Below, one piece after another: positions 1 to 8,488 of a DNA stretch of 64,000 nucleotides. A program made the position numbers and the translations under genes. The notes beneath the pieces were generated by a model that had not been told where the DNA came from, did not search any database, and saw only the letters and a program-made list of their open reading frames with translations. The stretch is from Pseudomonas sp. CCI4.2 (lineage in GTDB: Bacteria; Pseudomonadota; Gammaproteobacteria; Pseudomonadales; Pseudomonadaceae): assembly GCF_034350045.1 (NCBI RefSeq), contig NZ_CP133781.1:1123001-1187000 (forward strand), written 5' to 3'. Position 1 is the first letter of the stretch, and each line of letters starts with the position of its first letter.

Positions 1-482
1 TGATTCTGAAACCGCTGGACGGGATGGGCGGCACCTCGATCTTCCGCCACCGCGTTGGCGACCCGAACCTGTCGGTGATTCTCGAAACCCTCACAGCCAA
101 CGGCACCCAGCAAATCATGGCCCAGGGTTATCTGCCTGCGATCAAGGACGGCGACAAACGCATCCTGATGATTGACGGCGAACCCGTGCCGTACTGCCTG
201 GCGCGCATCCCGGCCGCTGGCGAAACCCGAGGCAACCTCGCCGCCGGTGGCCGAGGCGAAGCCCGCCCATTGACCGAACACGACCGCTGGATCGCCGCCG
301 AAGTAGGCCCCACCCTGCGCGAAAAAGGCCTGTTGTTCGTAGGCCTCGACGTCATCGGCGAACACCTCACCGAAATCAACGTCACCAGCCCAACCTGCAT
401 CCGCGAAATCGACAATGCCTATGGCACCAATATCGGCTCAATGCTGATGGATGCGATTGAAGGGAAGTTAAAGGCGAAATAA
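1..482 (+). CDS. gshB: Glutathione synthetase, C-terminal part (partial, starts before the window)
   Basis: The reading frame is open from base 3 and gives the last 159 residues before the TAA at 480-482. It begins with [14 protein letters not shown], the ATP-grasp segment of prokaryotic GshB, and continues through a region ending in [14 protein letters not shown], the typical C-terminal ATP/Mg-binding stretch of the family. The enzyme joins gamma-glutamylcysteine and glycine using ATP in the cytoplasm. About half of the usual length (roughly 315 aa) is present. The following tonB, algH and ruvX order is the normal Pseudomonas neighbourhood, which supports the call. Confidence 0.96.
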   Translation, partial: ILKPLDGMGGTSIFRHRVGDPNLSVILETLTANGTQQIMAQGYLPAIKDGDKRILMIDGEPVPYCLARIPAAGETRGNLAAGGRGEARPLTEHDRWIAAEVGPTLREKGLLFVGLDVIGEHLTEINVTSPTCIREIDNAYGTNIGSMLMDAIEGKLKAK

Positions 483-494
483 CACCTCCAACTA

Positions 495-577
495 TGGGAC
501 CGAATTCATTCGGGAAAGCCGCTACACGATGTATCAGACCGACCGCTTCGTCTGCTTCCCGAATGAATTGGGTCCCA
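495..577. repeat. Intergenic inverted repeat after gshB
   Basis: The 22-base arm at 495-516 (TGGGACCGAATTCATTCGGG then AA) recurs as its near-perfect reverse complement at 556-577, with about 39 bases between. The arms could pair after transcription and may help end gshB transcription, though there is no T-run. The same arm sequence (ACCGAATTTATTCG and its complement) recurs in the composite repeats near 5.6, 10.7 and 39.8 kb, so this is a dispersed repeat rather than a gshB-specific terminator. Confidence 0.75.
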
Positions 578-663
578 CAAAAATGCAGCTTGTAGGCTCA
601 CCCACCAGCCAGTGCGCTATCATGCGCGCCCTGTGAAACGCGGAATGTGATGCTGACTTGCCG

Positions 664-1563
664 ATGAACGCTTTGGCTGACGATATGCCCCCCGAATTCT
701 CCCGCAGCGGCGTGCGCCCGGCTGATCGGCTGGGGTTCACCTTGATGATTGCGGCGCTGATTCATGTGGCGCTGATCCTCGGTGTGGGCTTTACCTTCGT
801 CAAACCGCAGGACATCAGCCGAACGCTGGAAATCACCCTCGCCACGTTCGTCAGCCAGGCCCCACCGAAGCAGGCAGATTACCTCGCTCAGGACAATCAG
901 CAGGGCAGCGGCACGCTGGATAACAAGGCGATTCCGAAAACCACCGAAATCGCACCGTTTCAGGACACCAAGATCAATAAGGTGACGCCGCCGCCCGCTG
1001 CCGTTAAGCCGGTCGAGAAGCAAGAAGCGCCAAAAACTGCCGTGGCCACCAAGGCGCAGAAAGCCCAGAAGACCGTGATCAAGCACGAAGAGGTCAAGGA
1101 AGAGCCGGTGGCCAAGGCGGCGCCGACCTTTGACAGCGCCGAGCTGTCCACCGAGATCTCCAGCCTGGAAGCGGAGCTGTCCAACGAACAGCAGCTGTAC
1201 GCCAAGCGACCCAAGATCCAGCGCCTCAACGCCGCGTCGACCATGCACGACAAAGGTGCCTGGTATAAAGAAGACTGGCGCAAGAAAATCGAACGCATCG
1301 GCAACCTCAACTACCCTGAAGAAGCACGCCGCCAACAGATACGCGGCAATTTGCGGATGATGGTGTCGATTAATCGCGACGGATCGATCTACGAAATGTT
1401 GGTACTGGAGTCTTCCGGCCAACCGCTGCTTGATCAGGCGGCGCAGCGCATTGTGCGGTTGGCAGCGCCATTTTCGCCGTTCACCGGCGATCTTGCTGAC
1501 ATCGACCGTCTGGAGATTATTCGGACATGGAAGTTCACCAACGACAAGCTGTCCAGTAACTGA
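664..1563 (+). CDS. tonB: Energy transducer TonB (TonB3-like)
   Basis: 299 aa from the ATG at 664; an in-frame TTG at 658 is less likely. A short cytoplasmic N-terminus precedes one membrane segment (about residues 26-45), then a long Pro/Lys/Ala/Glu-rich periplasmic linker and a C-terminal TonB domain (about 220-290) with NYPEEARRQQIRGNLRMMVS and the later SSGQPLLDQAA. TonB proteins pass proton-motive energy from ExbB/ExbD to outer-membrane receptors. In P. aeruginosa the tonB gene at this locus (tonB3) was linked to twitching motility, and pilT lies 7 kb away here. No exbB/exbD is adjacent. Family call firm; TonB3 subtype by position. Confidence 0.9.
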   Translation: MNALADDMPPEFSRSGVRPADRLGFTLMIAALIHVALILGVGFTFVKPQDISRTLEITLATFVSQAPPKQADYLAQDNQQGSGTLDNKAIPKTTEIAPFQDTKINKVTPPPAAVKPVEKQEAPKTAVATKAQKAQKTVIKHEEVKEEPVAKAAPTFDSAELSTEISSLEAELSNEQQLYAKRPKIQRLNAASTMHDKGAWYKEDWRKKIERIGNLNYPEEARRQQIRGNLRMMVSINRDGSIYEMLVLESSGQPLLDQAAQRIVRLAAPFSPFTGDLADIDRLEIIRTWKFTNDKLSSN

Positions 1564-1619
1564 CCACCTAGCCGATTAGCCAGTTGTCAGGTCTGCCGAC
1601 CAGCGCCACACTAGGGCTC

Positions 1620-2189
1620 ATGAAAAACGTCTCCGCTAGCTACCTCAAGCATCACTTCCTGATCGCCATGCCACACATGGCCGATCCGAACTTCGTTCAG
1701 ACACTGACCTACGTTGTCGAACACAACGCCGAAGGCGCCATGGGCATTGTTATCAACCGCCCACAGAACCTGAATCTGGCGGATGTGCTTGAGCAGTTGC
1801 GTCCGGAAATCGATCCGCCCGCGCGCTGCCAATACATTCCTATCCTGACTGGCGGGCCGGTGCAGACTGACCGTGGTTTTGTGTTGCACCCCCCAGGGCA
1901 AGTGTTCCAAGCCACGCTGGACTTGGGTGACCTGGCACTGTCGACGTCTCAAGATGTGTTGTTTTCCATCGCTGACGGTCACGGTCCGGAAAAAAGCGTC
2001 ATTGCCCTTGGCTACGCGGGTTGGGATGCCGGGCAATTGGACGCTGAGCTCTCGGCCAACGCCTGGCTGACCTGTCCGTTTGATCCCGCCATCCTGTTCG
2101 ACATGCCGATGGAGCTGCGTCTCAACGCTGCTGCTGCGCGTCTGGGCGTCAACCTGAGCTTATTGACCAGTCAGGCGGGCCACGCCTGA
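1620..2189 (+). CDS. algH: AlgH/YqgE family protein
   Basis: 189 aa, the usual family length, from the ATG at 1620. An upstream TTG would add 12 residues, but the family normally begins just before SYLKHHFLIAMPHM, as here. The protein shows the AlgH/YqgE hallmarks HFLIAMPHMADPNF and GAMGIVINRP near the N-terminus and the GYAGWDAGQL motif around residue 130. It is cytoplasmic and its biochemical role is unsettled; in P. aeruginosa algH was reported as affecting alginate and virulence regulation. Its TGA overlaps the ruvX ATG by one base, so the two genes are probably translationally coupled. Confidence 0.93.
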   Translation: MKNVSASYLKHHFLIAMPHMADPNFVQTLTYVVEHNAEGAMGIVINRPQNLNLADVLEQLRPEIDPPARCQYIPILTGGPVQTDRGFVLHPPGQVFQATLDLGDLALSTSQDVLFSIADGHGPEKSVIALGYAGWDAGQLDAELSANAWLTCPFDPAILFDMPMELRLNAAAARLGVNLSLLTSQAGHA

Positions 2190-2629
2190 TGGCTGGACTT
2201 CGCCTATTGCTGGGTTTCGATTACGGCACTAAACAGATCGGCGTGGCAGTGGGTCAAACCATCACCGGCCAAGCCCGCGAGCTGTGCATCTTGAAGGCGC
2301 AAAACGGCATCCCGGATTGGGACAAAGTCGAGGCGCTGGTGCGTGAATGGAAGCCCGATGCAATCGTCGTCGGCTTGCCCCTGAACATGGACGGCACGCC
2401 GAGCGAGATGAGCGCCCGTGCTGAAAAGTTCTCGCGCCGGCTCAACGGCCGCTACAACCTCCCGGTGTTTACCCACGATGAGCGCCTGACCACCTTCGAG
2501 GCCAAAGGCGAACGCCAGGCCCGAGGCGGTCAACAAGGCACGTATCGTGATAACCCGGTGGACGCCATTGCCGCAGCACTGCTGTTACAAGGCTGGCTGG
2601 ACGCCAACGGCGCGCTGTTCGACGCTTGA
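2189..2629 (+). CDS. ruvX: Holliday junction resolvase-like / pre-16S rRNA nuclease RuvX (YqgF)
   Basis: 146 aa. The N-terminal LLLGFDYGTKQIGVAVGQ carries the catalytic Asp and the FDxGxKxIGVA motif of the YqgF RNase-H-like fold; IVVGLPLNMDG and the C-terminal DNPVDAIAAALLLQGWL complete the family pattern. In E. coli YqgF acts in 16S rRNA 5'-end maturation. The start overlaps the algH stop by one base. Length and motifs are normal and nothing is missing. Confidence 0.94.
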   Translation: MAGLRLLLGFDYGTKQIGVAVGQTITGQARELCILKAQNGIPDWDKVEALVREWKPDAIVVGLPLNMDGTPSEMSARAEKFSRRLNGRYNLPVFTHDERLTTFEAKGERQARGGQQGTYRDNPVDAIAAALLLQGWLDANGALFDA

Positions 2630-2670
2630 TTGCCACCCCGCTTGATTGAACCACCCGAATCCAGTTTCAG

Positions 2671-2700
2671 CCTGAGCGACACGCGTCGACGACGCTCAGG
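2671..2700 (+). promoter_or_regulatory. Stem-loop in the pyrR leader
   Basis: CCTGAGCG at 2671-2678 and CGCTCAGG at 2693-2700 form a perfect 8-bp stem with a 14-base loop, 17 bases before the pyrR ATG. No T-run follows, so it is not a standard terminator. It ends just ahead of the Shine-Dalgarno (GAAGGAG), so it could stop ruvX read-through, tune pyrR translation or bind PyrR. This is inference from structure and position only. Confidence 0.45.
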
Positions 2701-2717
2701 CCCTTGAAGGAGCAACC

Positions 2718-3230
2718 ATGAGCCTGCCCAATCCCGCCGCACTGATCAGCCAGATGGCCGTTGATCTCACGGCTCATTTAAACAAACGCGGCATCAATGA
2801 ACCGCGCTTTATTGGCATTCGCACGGGCGGCATCTGGGTGGCTCAAGCGTTACTCAACGAACTGGGCAACCAGTCACCGCTCGGCACACTGGATGTTTCG
2901 TTCTATCGGGACGACTTCAGCCAGAACGGCTTGCACCCACAAGTGCGCCCGTCGGCGCTGCCGTTCGAGATCGAAGGCCAGCACTTGGTGTTGATCGATG
3001 ACGTGTTGATGAGTGGCCGCACCATTCGCGCAGCGCTCAACGAGCTGTTCGATTATGGCCGCCCTGCCAGCGTGACCCTGGTTTGCCTGCTCGACCTCAA
3101 CGCCGGGGAGCTGCCGATTGCCCCCAACGTGGTCGGCGCGACCTTGTCGCTGGGGCCGGACGAACGAGTAAAGCTGTTGGGCCCAACGCCCCTCGCGCTT
3201 GAATATCAAAACCTTTGCGCCGCCCTCTAG
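2718..3230 (+). CDS. pyrR: Bifunctional pyr operon regulator / uracil phosphoribosyltransferase PyrR
   Basis: 170 aa with the type I phosphoribosyltransferase PRPP loop [12 protein letters not shown] at residues 91-102 and the N-terminal [10 protein letters not shown] motif. In Bacillus PyrR binds pyr mRNA and attenuates transcription; in pseudomonads it heads the pyrR-pyrB-pyrC' operon and its regulatory mode is less clear. A good Shine-Dalgarno (AAGGAG) sits 7 bases before the ATG. pyrB starts 22 bases after the stop, consistent with one operon. Confidence 0.95.
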   Translation: MSLPNPAALISQMAVDLTAHLNKRGINEPRFIGIRTGGIWVAQALLNELGNQSPLGTLDVSFYRDDFSQNGLHPQVRPSALPFEIEGQHLVLIDDVLMSGRTIRAALNELFDYGRPASVTLVCLLDLNAGELPIAPNVVGATLSLGPDERVKLLGPTPLALEYQNLCAAL

Positions 3231-3252
3231 CCCTTCATAAAGAGTCTTTGCG

Positions 3253-4257
3253 ATGACGCCTCTCGACGCCAAGCGACCGCTGCAGCTCAATCATCAGGGC
3301 CAGTTGCGCCACTTCCTTTCGCTCGATGGTTTACCCCGCGAGCTGCTGACTGAAATTCTCGACACCGCCGACTCGTTTCTCGAAGTCGGTGCCCGCGCGG
3401 TTAAAAAGGTTCCACTGCTGCGCGGTAAGACCGTGTGCAACGTGTTCTTCGAAAACTCGACCCGCACCCGCACCACGTTCGAATTGGCGGCTCAGCGGCT
3501 GTCTGCGGACGTAATCACGCTAAACGTCTCCACCTCATCGACAAGTAAGGGTGAAACCCTGTTCGACACCCTGCGCAACCTTGAGGCCATGGCCGCCGAC
3601 ATGTTCGTCGTGCGCCACGGCGACTCGGGCGCCGCGCACTTCATTGCGGAGCACGTGTGCCCTGATGTCGCGATCATCAATGGCGGCGACGGCCGTCACT
3701 CGCACCCGACCCAAGGCATGCTCGACATGCTGACGATTCGTCGGCACAAGGGCGGGTTTGAAAACCTGTCCGTGGCCATCGTCGGCGACATCCTGCATTC
3801 ACGGGTCGCGCGCTCGAACATGATTGCGCTTAAAGCGCTTGGCTGCCCGGACATCCGGGTGATCGCGCCGAAAACCTTGCTGCCGGTGGGCATTGAACAA
3901 TATGGGGTCAAAGTCTTCACCGACTTGGCCACCGGTTTGAAAGACGTGGACGTGGTGATCATGCTGCGCCTGCAACGTGAACGCATGCAGGGCGGCCTGT
4001 TACCGAGCGAAGGTGAGTTTTATCGCCTGTTCGGCCTGACCACCGGCCGCCTCGCCGGTGCCAAGCCGGATGCCATCGTCATGCACCCCGGCCCGATCAA
4101 TCGCGGGGTAGAGATTGAGTCAGCGGTGGCCGACGGCGCGCAGTCGGTGATCCTGAATCAAGTCACCTACGGCATCGCCATTCGCATGGCCGTGTTGTCC
4201 ATGGCCATGAGTGGGCAAACCGCGCAACGTCAATTCGAGCAGGAGATTGCCCAGTGA
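3253..4257 (+). CDS. pyrB: Aspartate carbamoyltransferase catalytic subunit
   Basis: 334 aa. The carbamoyl-phosphate motif [11 protein letters not shown] is at residues 67-77, and HPTQGMLD and [11 protein letters not shown] mark the aspartate-binding half. It converts carbamoyl phosphate and aspartate to carbamoyl aspartate, the first committed pyrimidine step. The N-terminus is about 20 residues longer than E. coli PyrB, as expected for Pseudomonas ATCases, which assemble with an inactive dihydroorotase (PyrC'). The stop overlaps the start of that gene by four bases (ATGA), implying coupling and fixed stoichiometry. Confidence 0.97.
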   Translation: MTPLDAKRPLQLNHQGQLRHFLSLDGLPRELLTEILDTADSFLEVGARAVKKVPLLRGKTVCNVFFENSTRTRTTFELAAQRLSADVITLNVSTSSTSKGETLFDTLRNLEAMAADMFVVRHGDSGAAHFIAEHVCPDVAIINGGDGRHSHPTQGMLDMLTIRRHKGGFENLSVAIVGDILHSRVARSNMIALKALGCPDIRVIAPKTLLPVGIEQYGVKVFTDLATGLKDVDVVIMLRLQRERMQGGLLPSEGEFYRLFGLTTGRLAGAKPDAIVMHPGPINRGVEIESAVADGAQSVILNQVTYGIAIRMAVLSMAMSGQTAQRQFEQEIAQ

Positions 4258-5525
4258 AGCTCAGCATCCTCGGCGCTCGCGTCATTGATCCCACCAGCGG
4301 TTTGGACCAAGTGATCGACCTGCACCTGCACGGCGGCAAGATCATCGCCATCGGCGAGGCCCCGCCAGGGTTCGCCGCCGTCCAGGTCATTGATGCCAAG
4401 GGTTTGGTCGCCGCACCCGGCCTGGTTGACCTCAGCGTCGCCCTGCGTGAGCCGGGTTATAGTCGCAAAGGCACGATTGCCAGCGAAACCCAGGCCGCTG
4501 CTGCCGGTGGTGTAACCAGCCTGTGCTGCCCGCCCCGGACCAAACCCGTACTGGACACCTCTGCCGTCGCGGAGCTGATCCTCGACCGCGCTCGAGAAGC
4601 GGGCAACTGCAAAGTGTTTCCCATTGGCGCCTTTAGCAAGGGGCTGGAAGGTGAGCAACTGGCGGAACTGGTGGCATTGCGCGATGCCGGTTGCGTTGCA
4701 TTTGGCAACGGCCTGGACAGCTTCCAGAACACCCGGACCTTATGCCGGGCGATGGAGTACGCCGCGACGTTCGACCTGACCGTTATTTTTCACTCTCAAG
4801 ATCATGATTTGGCAGCGGGCGGGCTGGCACACGAAGGCGCGACCGCGAGCTTCCTCGGCTTGCCGGGCATCCCGGAAACCGCCGAAACCGTGGCCTTGGC
4901 GCGCAACCTATTGTTGGTGGAGCAAAGCGGCGTCCGTGCGCACTTCAGCCAGTTGACCAGCGCCCGTGGCGTCGAATTGATTGCCCAGGCGCAAGCCCGA
5001 GGCCTGCCGGTCACCGCCGACGTGGCGATGTATCAGCTGATTCTCACCGACGAGGCACTGATCGACTTCTCCAGCCTGTATCACGTCCAACCGCCGCTGC
5101 GCACCCGCGCCGACCGCGAAGGCTTGCGTGAAGCGGTAAGGTCCGGCGTGGTCCAAGCCATCTCCAGCCACCACCAACCCCATGAACGCGACGCCAAGCT
5201 TGCACCCTTTGGTGCCACCGAACCGGGCATCAGCAGCGTTGAGTTGCTGTTGCCGTTGGCACTAACGTTGGTGCAAGACGGCCTGCTTGACCTGCCCACC
5301 TTGCTGGCACGCCTCAGCGCGGGCCCGGCCGCGGCATTGCGCTTGCCAGCGGGTCAGTTGAGCGTGGGAAGCGCGGCGGACATTGTGCTGTTCGACCCGA
5401 CATCCTCGACAGTGGCGGGTGAAACCTGGTTGTCCAAAGGTGAAAACTGCCCTTTCATTGGGCATTGCCTGCCCGGTGCGGTGCGTTACACCGTGGTGGA
5501 TGGCCGGGTCAGCTACGGCGCTTGA
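4254..5525 (+). CDS. pyrC': Dihydroorotase-like PyrC' (catalytically degenerate ATCase partner)
   Basis: 423 aa, amidohydrolase fold. In active dihydroorotases the segment after PGL(V/I)D reads HxHLREPG; here residues 57-68 read [12 protein letters not shown], so both zinc-binding histidines at 61 and 63 are replaced by Ser and Ala while the LREPG motif remains. This matches the known inactive PyrC' of P. aeruginosa and P. putida, which is needed for assembly of the dodecameric ATCase rather than for dihydroorotase chemistry. An active pyrC should lie elsewhere. The four-base overlap with pyrB supports obligate co-expression. Confidence 0.93.
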   Translation: MKLSILGARVIDPTSGLDQVIDLHLHGGKIIAIGEAPPGFAAVQVIDAKGLVAAPGLVDLSVALREPGYSRKGTIASETQAAAAGGVTSLCCPPRTKPVLDTSAVAELILDRAREAGNCKVFPIGAFSKGLEGEQLAELVALRDAGCVAFGNGLDSFQNTRTLCRAMEYAATFDLTVIFHSQDHDLAAGGLAHEGATASFLGLPGIPETAETVALARNLLLVEQSGVRAHFSQLTSARGVELIAQAQARGLPVTADVAMYQLILTDEALIDFSSLYHVQPPLRTRADREGLREAVRSGVVQAISSHHQPHERDAKLAPFGATEPGISSVELLLPLALTLVQDGLLDLPTLLARLSAGPAAALRLPAGQLSVGSAADIVLFDPTSSTVAGETWLSKGENCPFIGHCLPGAVRYTVVDGRVSYGA

Positions 5526-5862
5526 TGGGGCGCTTCGCCAACACGTGGGTTACATAAGATGCGATATGCCTGCAGGACCGAATTTATTCGCGAAGCAGGC
5601 GACGCGGATTGTCTGATAGACCGCGCCGCTGGGTAAAAAGATAAACCTGTAGGAGAGTCCGCCACGTCTTCGGCGCCTCGCTGTCGCGCAGCAAACTGGG
5701 TGGCACTTGGTGTGGCTTGAGGTTGCAGGGTGTCAGGACTGAAGCCTTCCCGAATAAATTCGGCCCCACAGTTTTGGCGCCGCACAGATTTCTGTAGGCG
5801 CTGCCGAAGGCTGCGATCAGGTCCGAAGGACCTTCGCCAACACGTTGGCTCCTACAGACCCT
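5526..5862. other. Repeat-filled spacer between convergent pyrC' and TM2 gene
   Basis: 337 bases with no credible gene. It holds an ACCGAATTTATTCG arm at 5579-5592 whose complement lies at 5749-5762, and the long composite repeat at 5648-5857. It separates two convergent genes, and the repeats may serve as the transcription boundary. No T-tract terminator is visible. Confidence 0.7.
5648..5857. repeat. Composite intergenic repeat, copy 1
   Basis: About 210 bases made of ordered blocks: TGTAGGAG...CCGCCACGTCTTCG, a CTGTCGCGCAGCAAACTGGG block, GTCAGGACTGAAGCCTTCCC followed by an AATAAATTCGG arm, CGCACAGATTTCTGTAGG, CCGAAGGCTGCGAT and a terminal REP half CCTTCGCCAACACGTTGGCT. The same blocks in the same order occur at 39694-39899, and the second half occurs at 10643-10777. 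Only spacers carry full copies. Confidence 0.85.
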
Positions 5863-6282
5863 CTAGCCCTCTCGTGCGTTCTTCATGGAGATCTGTTCAT
5901 TCAGGGTCCAGAAGTCATAGAGCACGCCCAACAGAAACAACCCGCCAGTAAAGAAATAGACAATCCCACTGATCCATTTGCCTTGGTACAGCCGGTGCAC
6001 ACCGAACACGCCGAGAAAAGTCAGCAGCACCCAAGCGACGTTGTAATCAGTTGAGCCCGCGTTAAACCGCAGGTCGGCGTCGCGGTCCATCGACGGGATC
6101 AAAAACAGGTCGATAAGCCAACCGATCCCCAGCAAACCAAACGTAAAAAACCAAATGGTGCCGGTGACTGGCTTGCCGTAGTAGAAACGATGCGATCCTG
6201 TGAAGCCGACGATCCACAACAAATATCCGAGGAGTTTGCTGTGGGTGTCTTGGGGTTGAAGGTCTTGCCGATAGGTGTTCAT
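5863..6282 (-). CDS. TM2 domain membrane protein
   Basis: 139 aa. Two TM2-like units are visible: LLWIVGFTGSHRFYYGKPVT with a following hydrophobic stretch at about 20-65, and LLTFLGVFGVHRLYQGKWIS with a following stretch at about 87-125. Each unit has the glycine/HRFY pattern and a later acidic DxF/DxW residue (IDLFLIP, YDFWTLN). The family is of unknown function. It is divergent from the NlpC/P60 gene, with a 249-base spacer. Both repeats look intact. Confidence 0.85.
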   Translation of the reverse strand: MNTYRQDLQPQDTHSKLLGYLLWIVGFTGSHRFYYGKPVTGTIWFFTFGLLGIGWLIDLFLIPSMDRDADLRFNAGSTDYNVAWVLLTFLGVFGVHRLYQGKWISGIVYFFTGGLFLLGVLYDFWTLNEQISMKNAREG

Positions 6283-6531
6283 TCACTGCCTCTTTCAAGC
6301 CGATAGAAAAAAATATCCGTAATTTGTGTGACTTTAATTTGCCGACCTGACGTATGGCGTGCGGCTTCGACCTCCGCTGTAAGTCTTTGTTTCAGCGGCT
6401 TTGCTCAAATTGATGTGACACATTACCGCAACAATCCTATGGGTCTTGGTGTAAAAGTTTCGACAAACGGGGTCAGAATCATCGAAAAAGCTGTTATAAA
6501 GTTGCGCGCTGACCAATAAGAGCCCTGCCGA

Positions 6532-7305
6532 ATGCGTCCATTTTTCAAGACATGGCTAACCATCTGCCTATTTATGCCACTGGCCGCCCACGCCACCAAC
6601 CGTGAGCAACAACTACCGCCGAGTTTTAACGGCCACGCTCCGAAATCTCATTCTTCGATCGTTACCACGGCTTCAAAAACACCTGAAGCGAGCGAAAAAG
6701 TTAAGCCTGGGAAGGTTGCTTCCGGGAAAACCGCTCAGAAGAAAACCACCAAACAAACCAAATCTTCCAAATCTTCCAAGCAAGCCTCCACTTCCAAGCA
6801 CAGCAAGACCTCCAACCAGGCTTCTCGCCATTCCGCTCATGGCAAATCATCCGTTGCCTCGATAGCGCCGCCTCAAATGGGCGCCAAGCAGAGCAGCGTC
6901 GTGTTGAGCCGGGCGGTGAATGTCCTTGGAACTCCTTATCATTGGGGCGGTAGTAGCCCAAGCAAAGGGTTTGATTGCAGTGGTTTGGTTAAATATGCTT
7001 TTCGTGACGTGAATTCAGCTGATTTGCCACGCACCTCCAACGCAATGGCTGAAGGTCATGGGCAGAAGGTTGAACGCAAGGATTTGAAGCCAGGCGATTT
7101 GCTGTTTTTCAACATCAAGGGCCATCAGGTGAATCACGTTGCTATTTACCTGGGCAACGATCGCTTTATCCATGCGCCACGCCGGGGTAAGGCCGTCACC
7201 ATTGACTCGCTGCGCAAACCGTATTGGGAAGACCACTACGTGCTTGCCAAGCGCGTTCTGCCGAAACAAGGTTCACAATCGACGCTGCGCATCAGCCAAC
7301 GTTGA
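6532..7305 (+). CDS. NlpC/P60 (C40) family murein peptidase
   Basis: 257 aa. A signal peptide (about 1-21, ending AHA) is followed by an unusual low-complexity linker (about 45-110) rich in Lys, Ser and Thr, then an NlpC/P60 domain (about 122-245). The catalytic Cys is C149 in FDCSGLVKYAF, with H202 in NHVAIYLGND and H214 in RFIHAPRRG as the catalytic histidine and polar third residue. Such enzymes cut D-Glu-diaminopimelate bonds in peptidoglycan stems. The basic linker could hold the enzyme against anionic wall polymers or the membrane; that is inference. Confidence 0.93.
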   Translation: MRPFFKTWLTICLFMPLAAHATNREQQLPPSFNGHAPKSHSSIVTTASKTPEASEKVKPGKVASGKTAQKKTTKQTKSSKSSKQASTSKHSKTSNQASRHSAHGKSSVASIAPPQMGAKQSSVVLSRAVNVLGTPYHWGGSSPSKGFDCSGLVKYAFRDVNSADLPRTSNAMAEGHGQKVERKDLKPGDLLFFNIKGHQVNHVAIYLGNDRFIHAPRRGKAVTIDSLRKPYWEDHYVLAKRVLPKQGSQSTLRISQR

Positions 7306-7333
7306 TTCGCTAGCGGCTCCAAGCCGCAGCGGT

Positions 7334-7361
7334 GATGCGCCGAAGACTCCTTCGGCGCATC
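7334..7361. terminator. Hairpin terminator between the NlpC gene and pilT
   Basis: GATGCGCCGAAG at 7334-7345 pairs perfectly with CTTCGGCGCATC at 7350-7361 around a four-base loop. It lies between two convergent genes. The flanking T-rich tract is weak (GTTCCCTCTCT on + strand), so it may act bidirectionally or by RNA stability. Confidence 0.7.
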
Positions 7362-7398
7362 GTTCCCTCTCTAAATCCCTAAGCACGCACATGGCGCC

Positions 7399-8433
7399 CT
7401 AGAAATTGTCCGGGGTCTTGGCTTTTTCGCGCGCGCTTTCGCGGGTCACCAAGCCTTTGTTGACCAGATCCTTCAGGCACATGTCCAACGTCTGCATACC
7501 CAATGAACCACCGGTCTGGATCGACGAGTACATCTGCGCCACTTTATCTTCGCGAATCAGGTTACGAATGGCCGCCGTGCCAATCATGATTTCGTGAGCC
7601 GCAATCCGCCCGCCGCCGACTTTCTTCAGCAGTGTCTGGGAGATCACCGCCTGCAACGATTCGGACAACATCGAGCGCACCATGGACTTCTCTTGCGCCG
7701 GGAACACGTCAACCACACGGTCGATGGTTTTCGCCGCAGAGGTGGTGTGCAGCGTGCCGAAGACCAAGTGACCGGTTTCAGCGGCAGTCAATGCCAGCCG
7801 AATGGTTTCGAGGTCGCGCATTTCACCGACGAGGATGACGTCCGGGTCTTCCCGCAGCGCCGAACGCAACGCCTCGGCGAAACCCAAGGTGTCGCGATGC
7901 ACTTCACGCTGGTTGACCAGGCACTTCTTCGATTCGTGAACGAACTCGATAGGGTCTTCGATGGTGAGGATGTGGTGGTGCTTGGTGCTGTTCAGGTAAT
8001 CGATCATCGCCGCGAGAGTAGTGGATTTCCCTGACCCGGTCGGTCCGGTGACCAATACCAGCCCGCGCGGGACATCGGTAATCTTGCGAAACACTTCTCC
8101 CATGCCCAGATCGTCCATGCTCAGGACCTTGGAGGGGATGGTCCGAAACACCGCACCGGCGCCGCGATTCTGGTTGAAAGCGTTGACCCGAAAGCGCGCA
8201 ACGCCAGGCACATCGAAGGAAAAGTCTGTTTCCAGAAACTCCTCGAAATCCTTACGCTGCTTGTCGTTCATGATGTCGTAAATCAAATTTTGGACCGTTT
8301 TCTGGTCCAAAGCCGGCAGATTGATACGCCGTACATCACCGTCGACACGAATCATCGGTGGCAGGCCAGCGGATAAATGCAAATCTGACGCGCCCTGCTT
8401 GGCACTGAAGGCCAGCAGCTCGGTAATATCCAT
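7399..8433 (-). CDS. pilT: Type IV pilus retraction ATPase PilT
   Basis: 344 aa from the ATG at 8433, which has GGGGAG five bases upstream; a TTG at 8445 is less likely. Walker A GPTGSGKSTT is at 130-139, followed by the Asp box around ILTIEDPIEFVH, Walker B DPDVILVGEMRDLETI and the His box HLVFGTLHTTSA. The C-terminal AIRNLIRE segment matches PilT's AIRNLIRE motif needed for retraction. It powers pilus disassembly and twitching. In P. aeruginosa pilU follows pilT; here no pilU follows and the NlpC gene converges instead. Confidence 0.97.
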   Translation of the reverse strand: MDITELLAFSAKQGASDLHLSAGLPPMIRVDGDVRRINLPALDQKTVQNLIYDIMNDKQRKDFEEFLETDFSFDVPGVARFRVNAFNQNRGAGAVFRTIPSKVLSMDDLGMGEVFRKITDVPRGLVLVTGPTGSGKSTTLAAMIDYLNSTKHHHILTIEDPIEFVHESKKCLVNQREVHRDTLGFAEALRSALREDPDVILVGEMRDLETIRLALTAAETGHLVFGTLHTTSAAKTIDRVVDVFPAQEKSMVRSMLSESLQAVISQTLLKKVGGGRIAAHEIMIGTAAIRNLIREDKVAQMYSSIQTGGSLGMQTLDMCLKDLVNKGLVTRESAREKAKTPDNF

Positions 8434-8488
8434 AAAGCTCCCCAATCACATAGAATGCCGCAGACTTTAGCCCTGCTGGCGCAAATCA

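Noticed and set aside
598..1422. 274-codon minus-strand frame
   Set aside because: Antisense to the tonB linker; composition mirrors the Pro/Lys-rich repeat of that gene.
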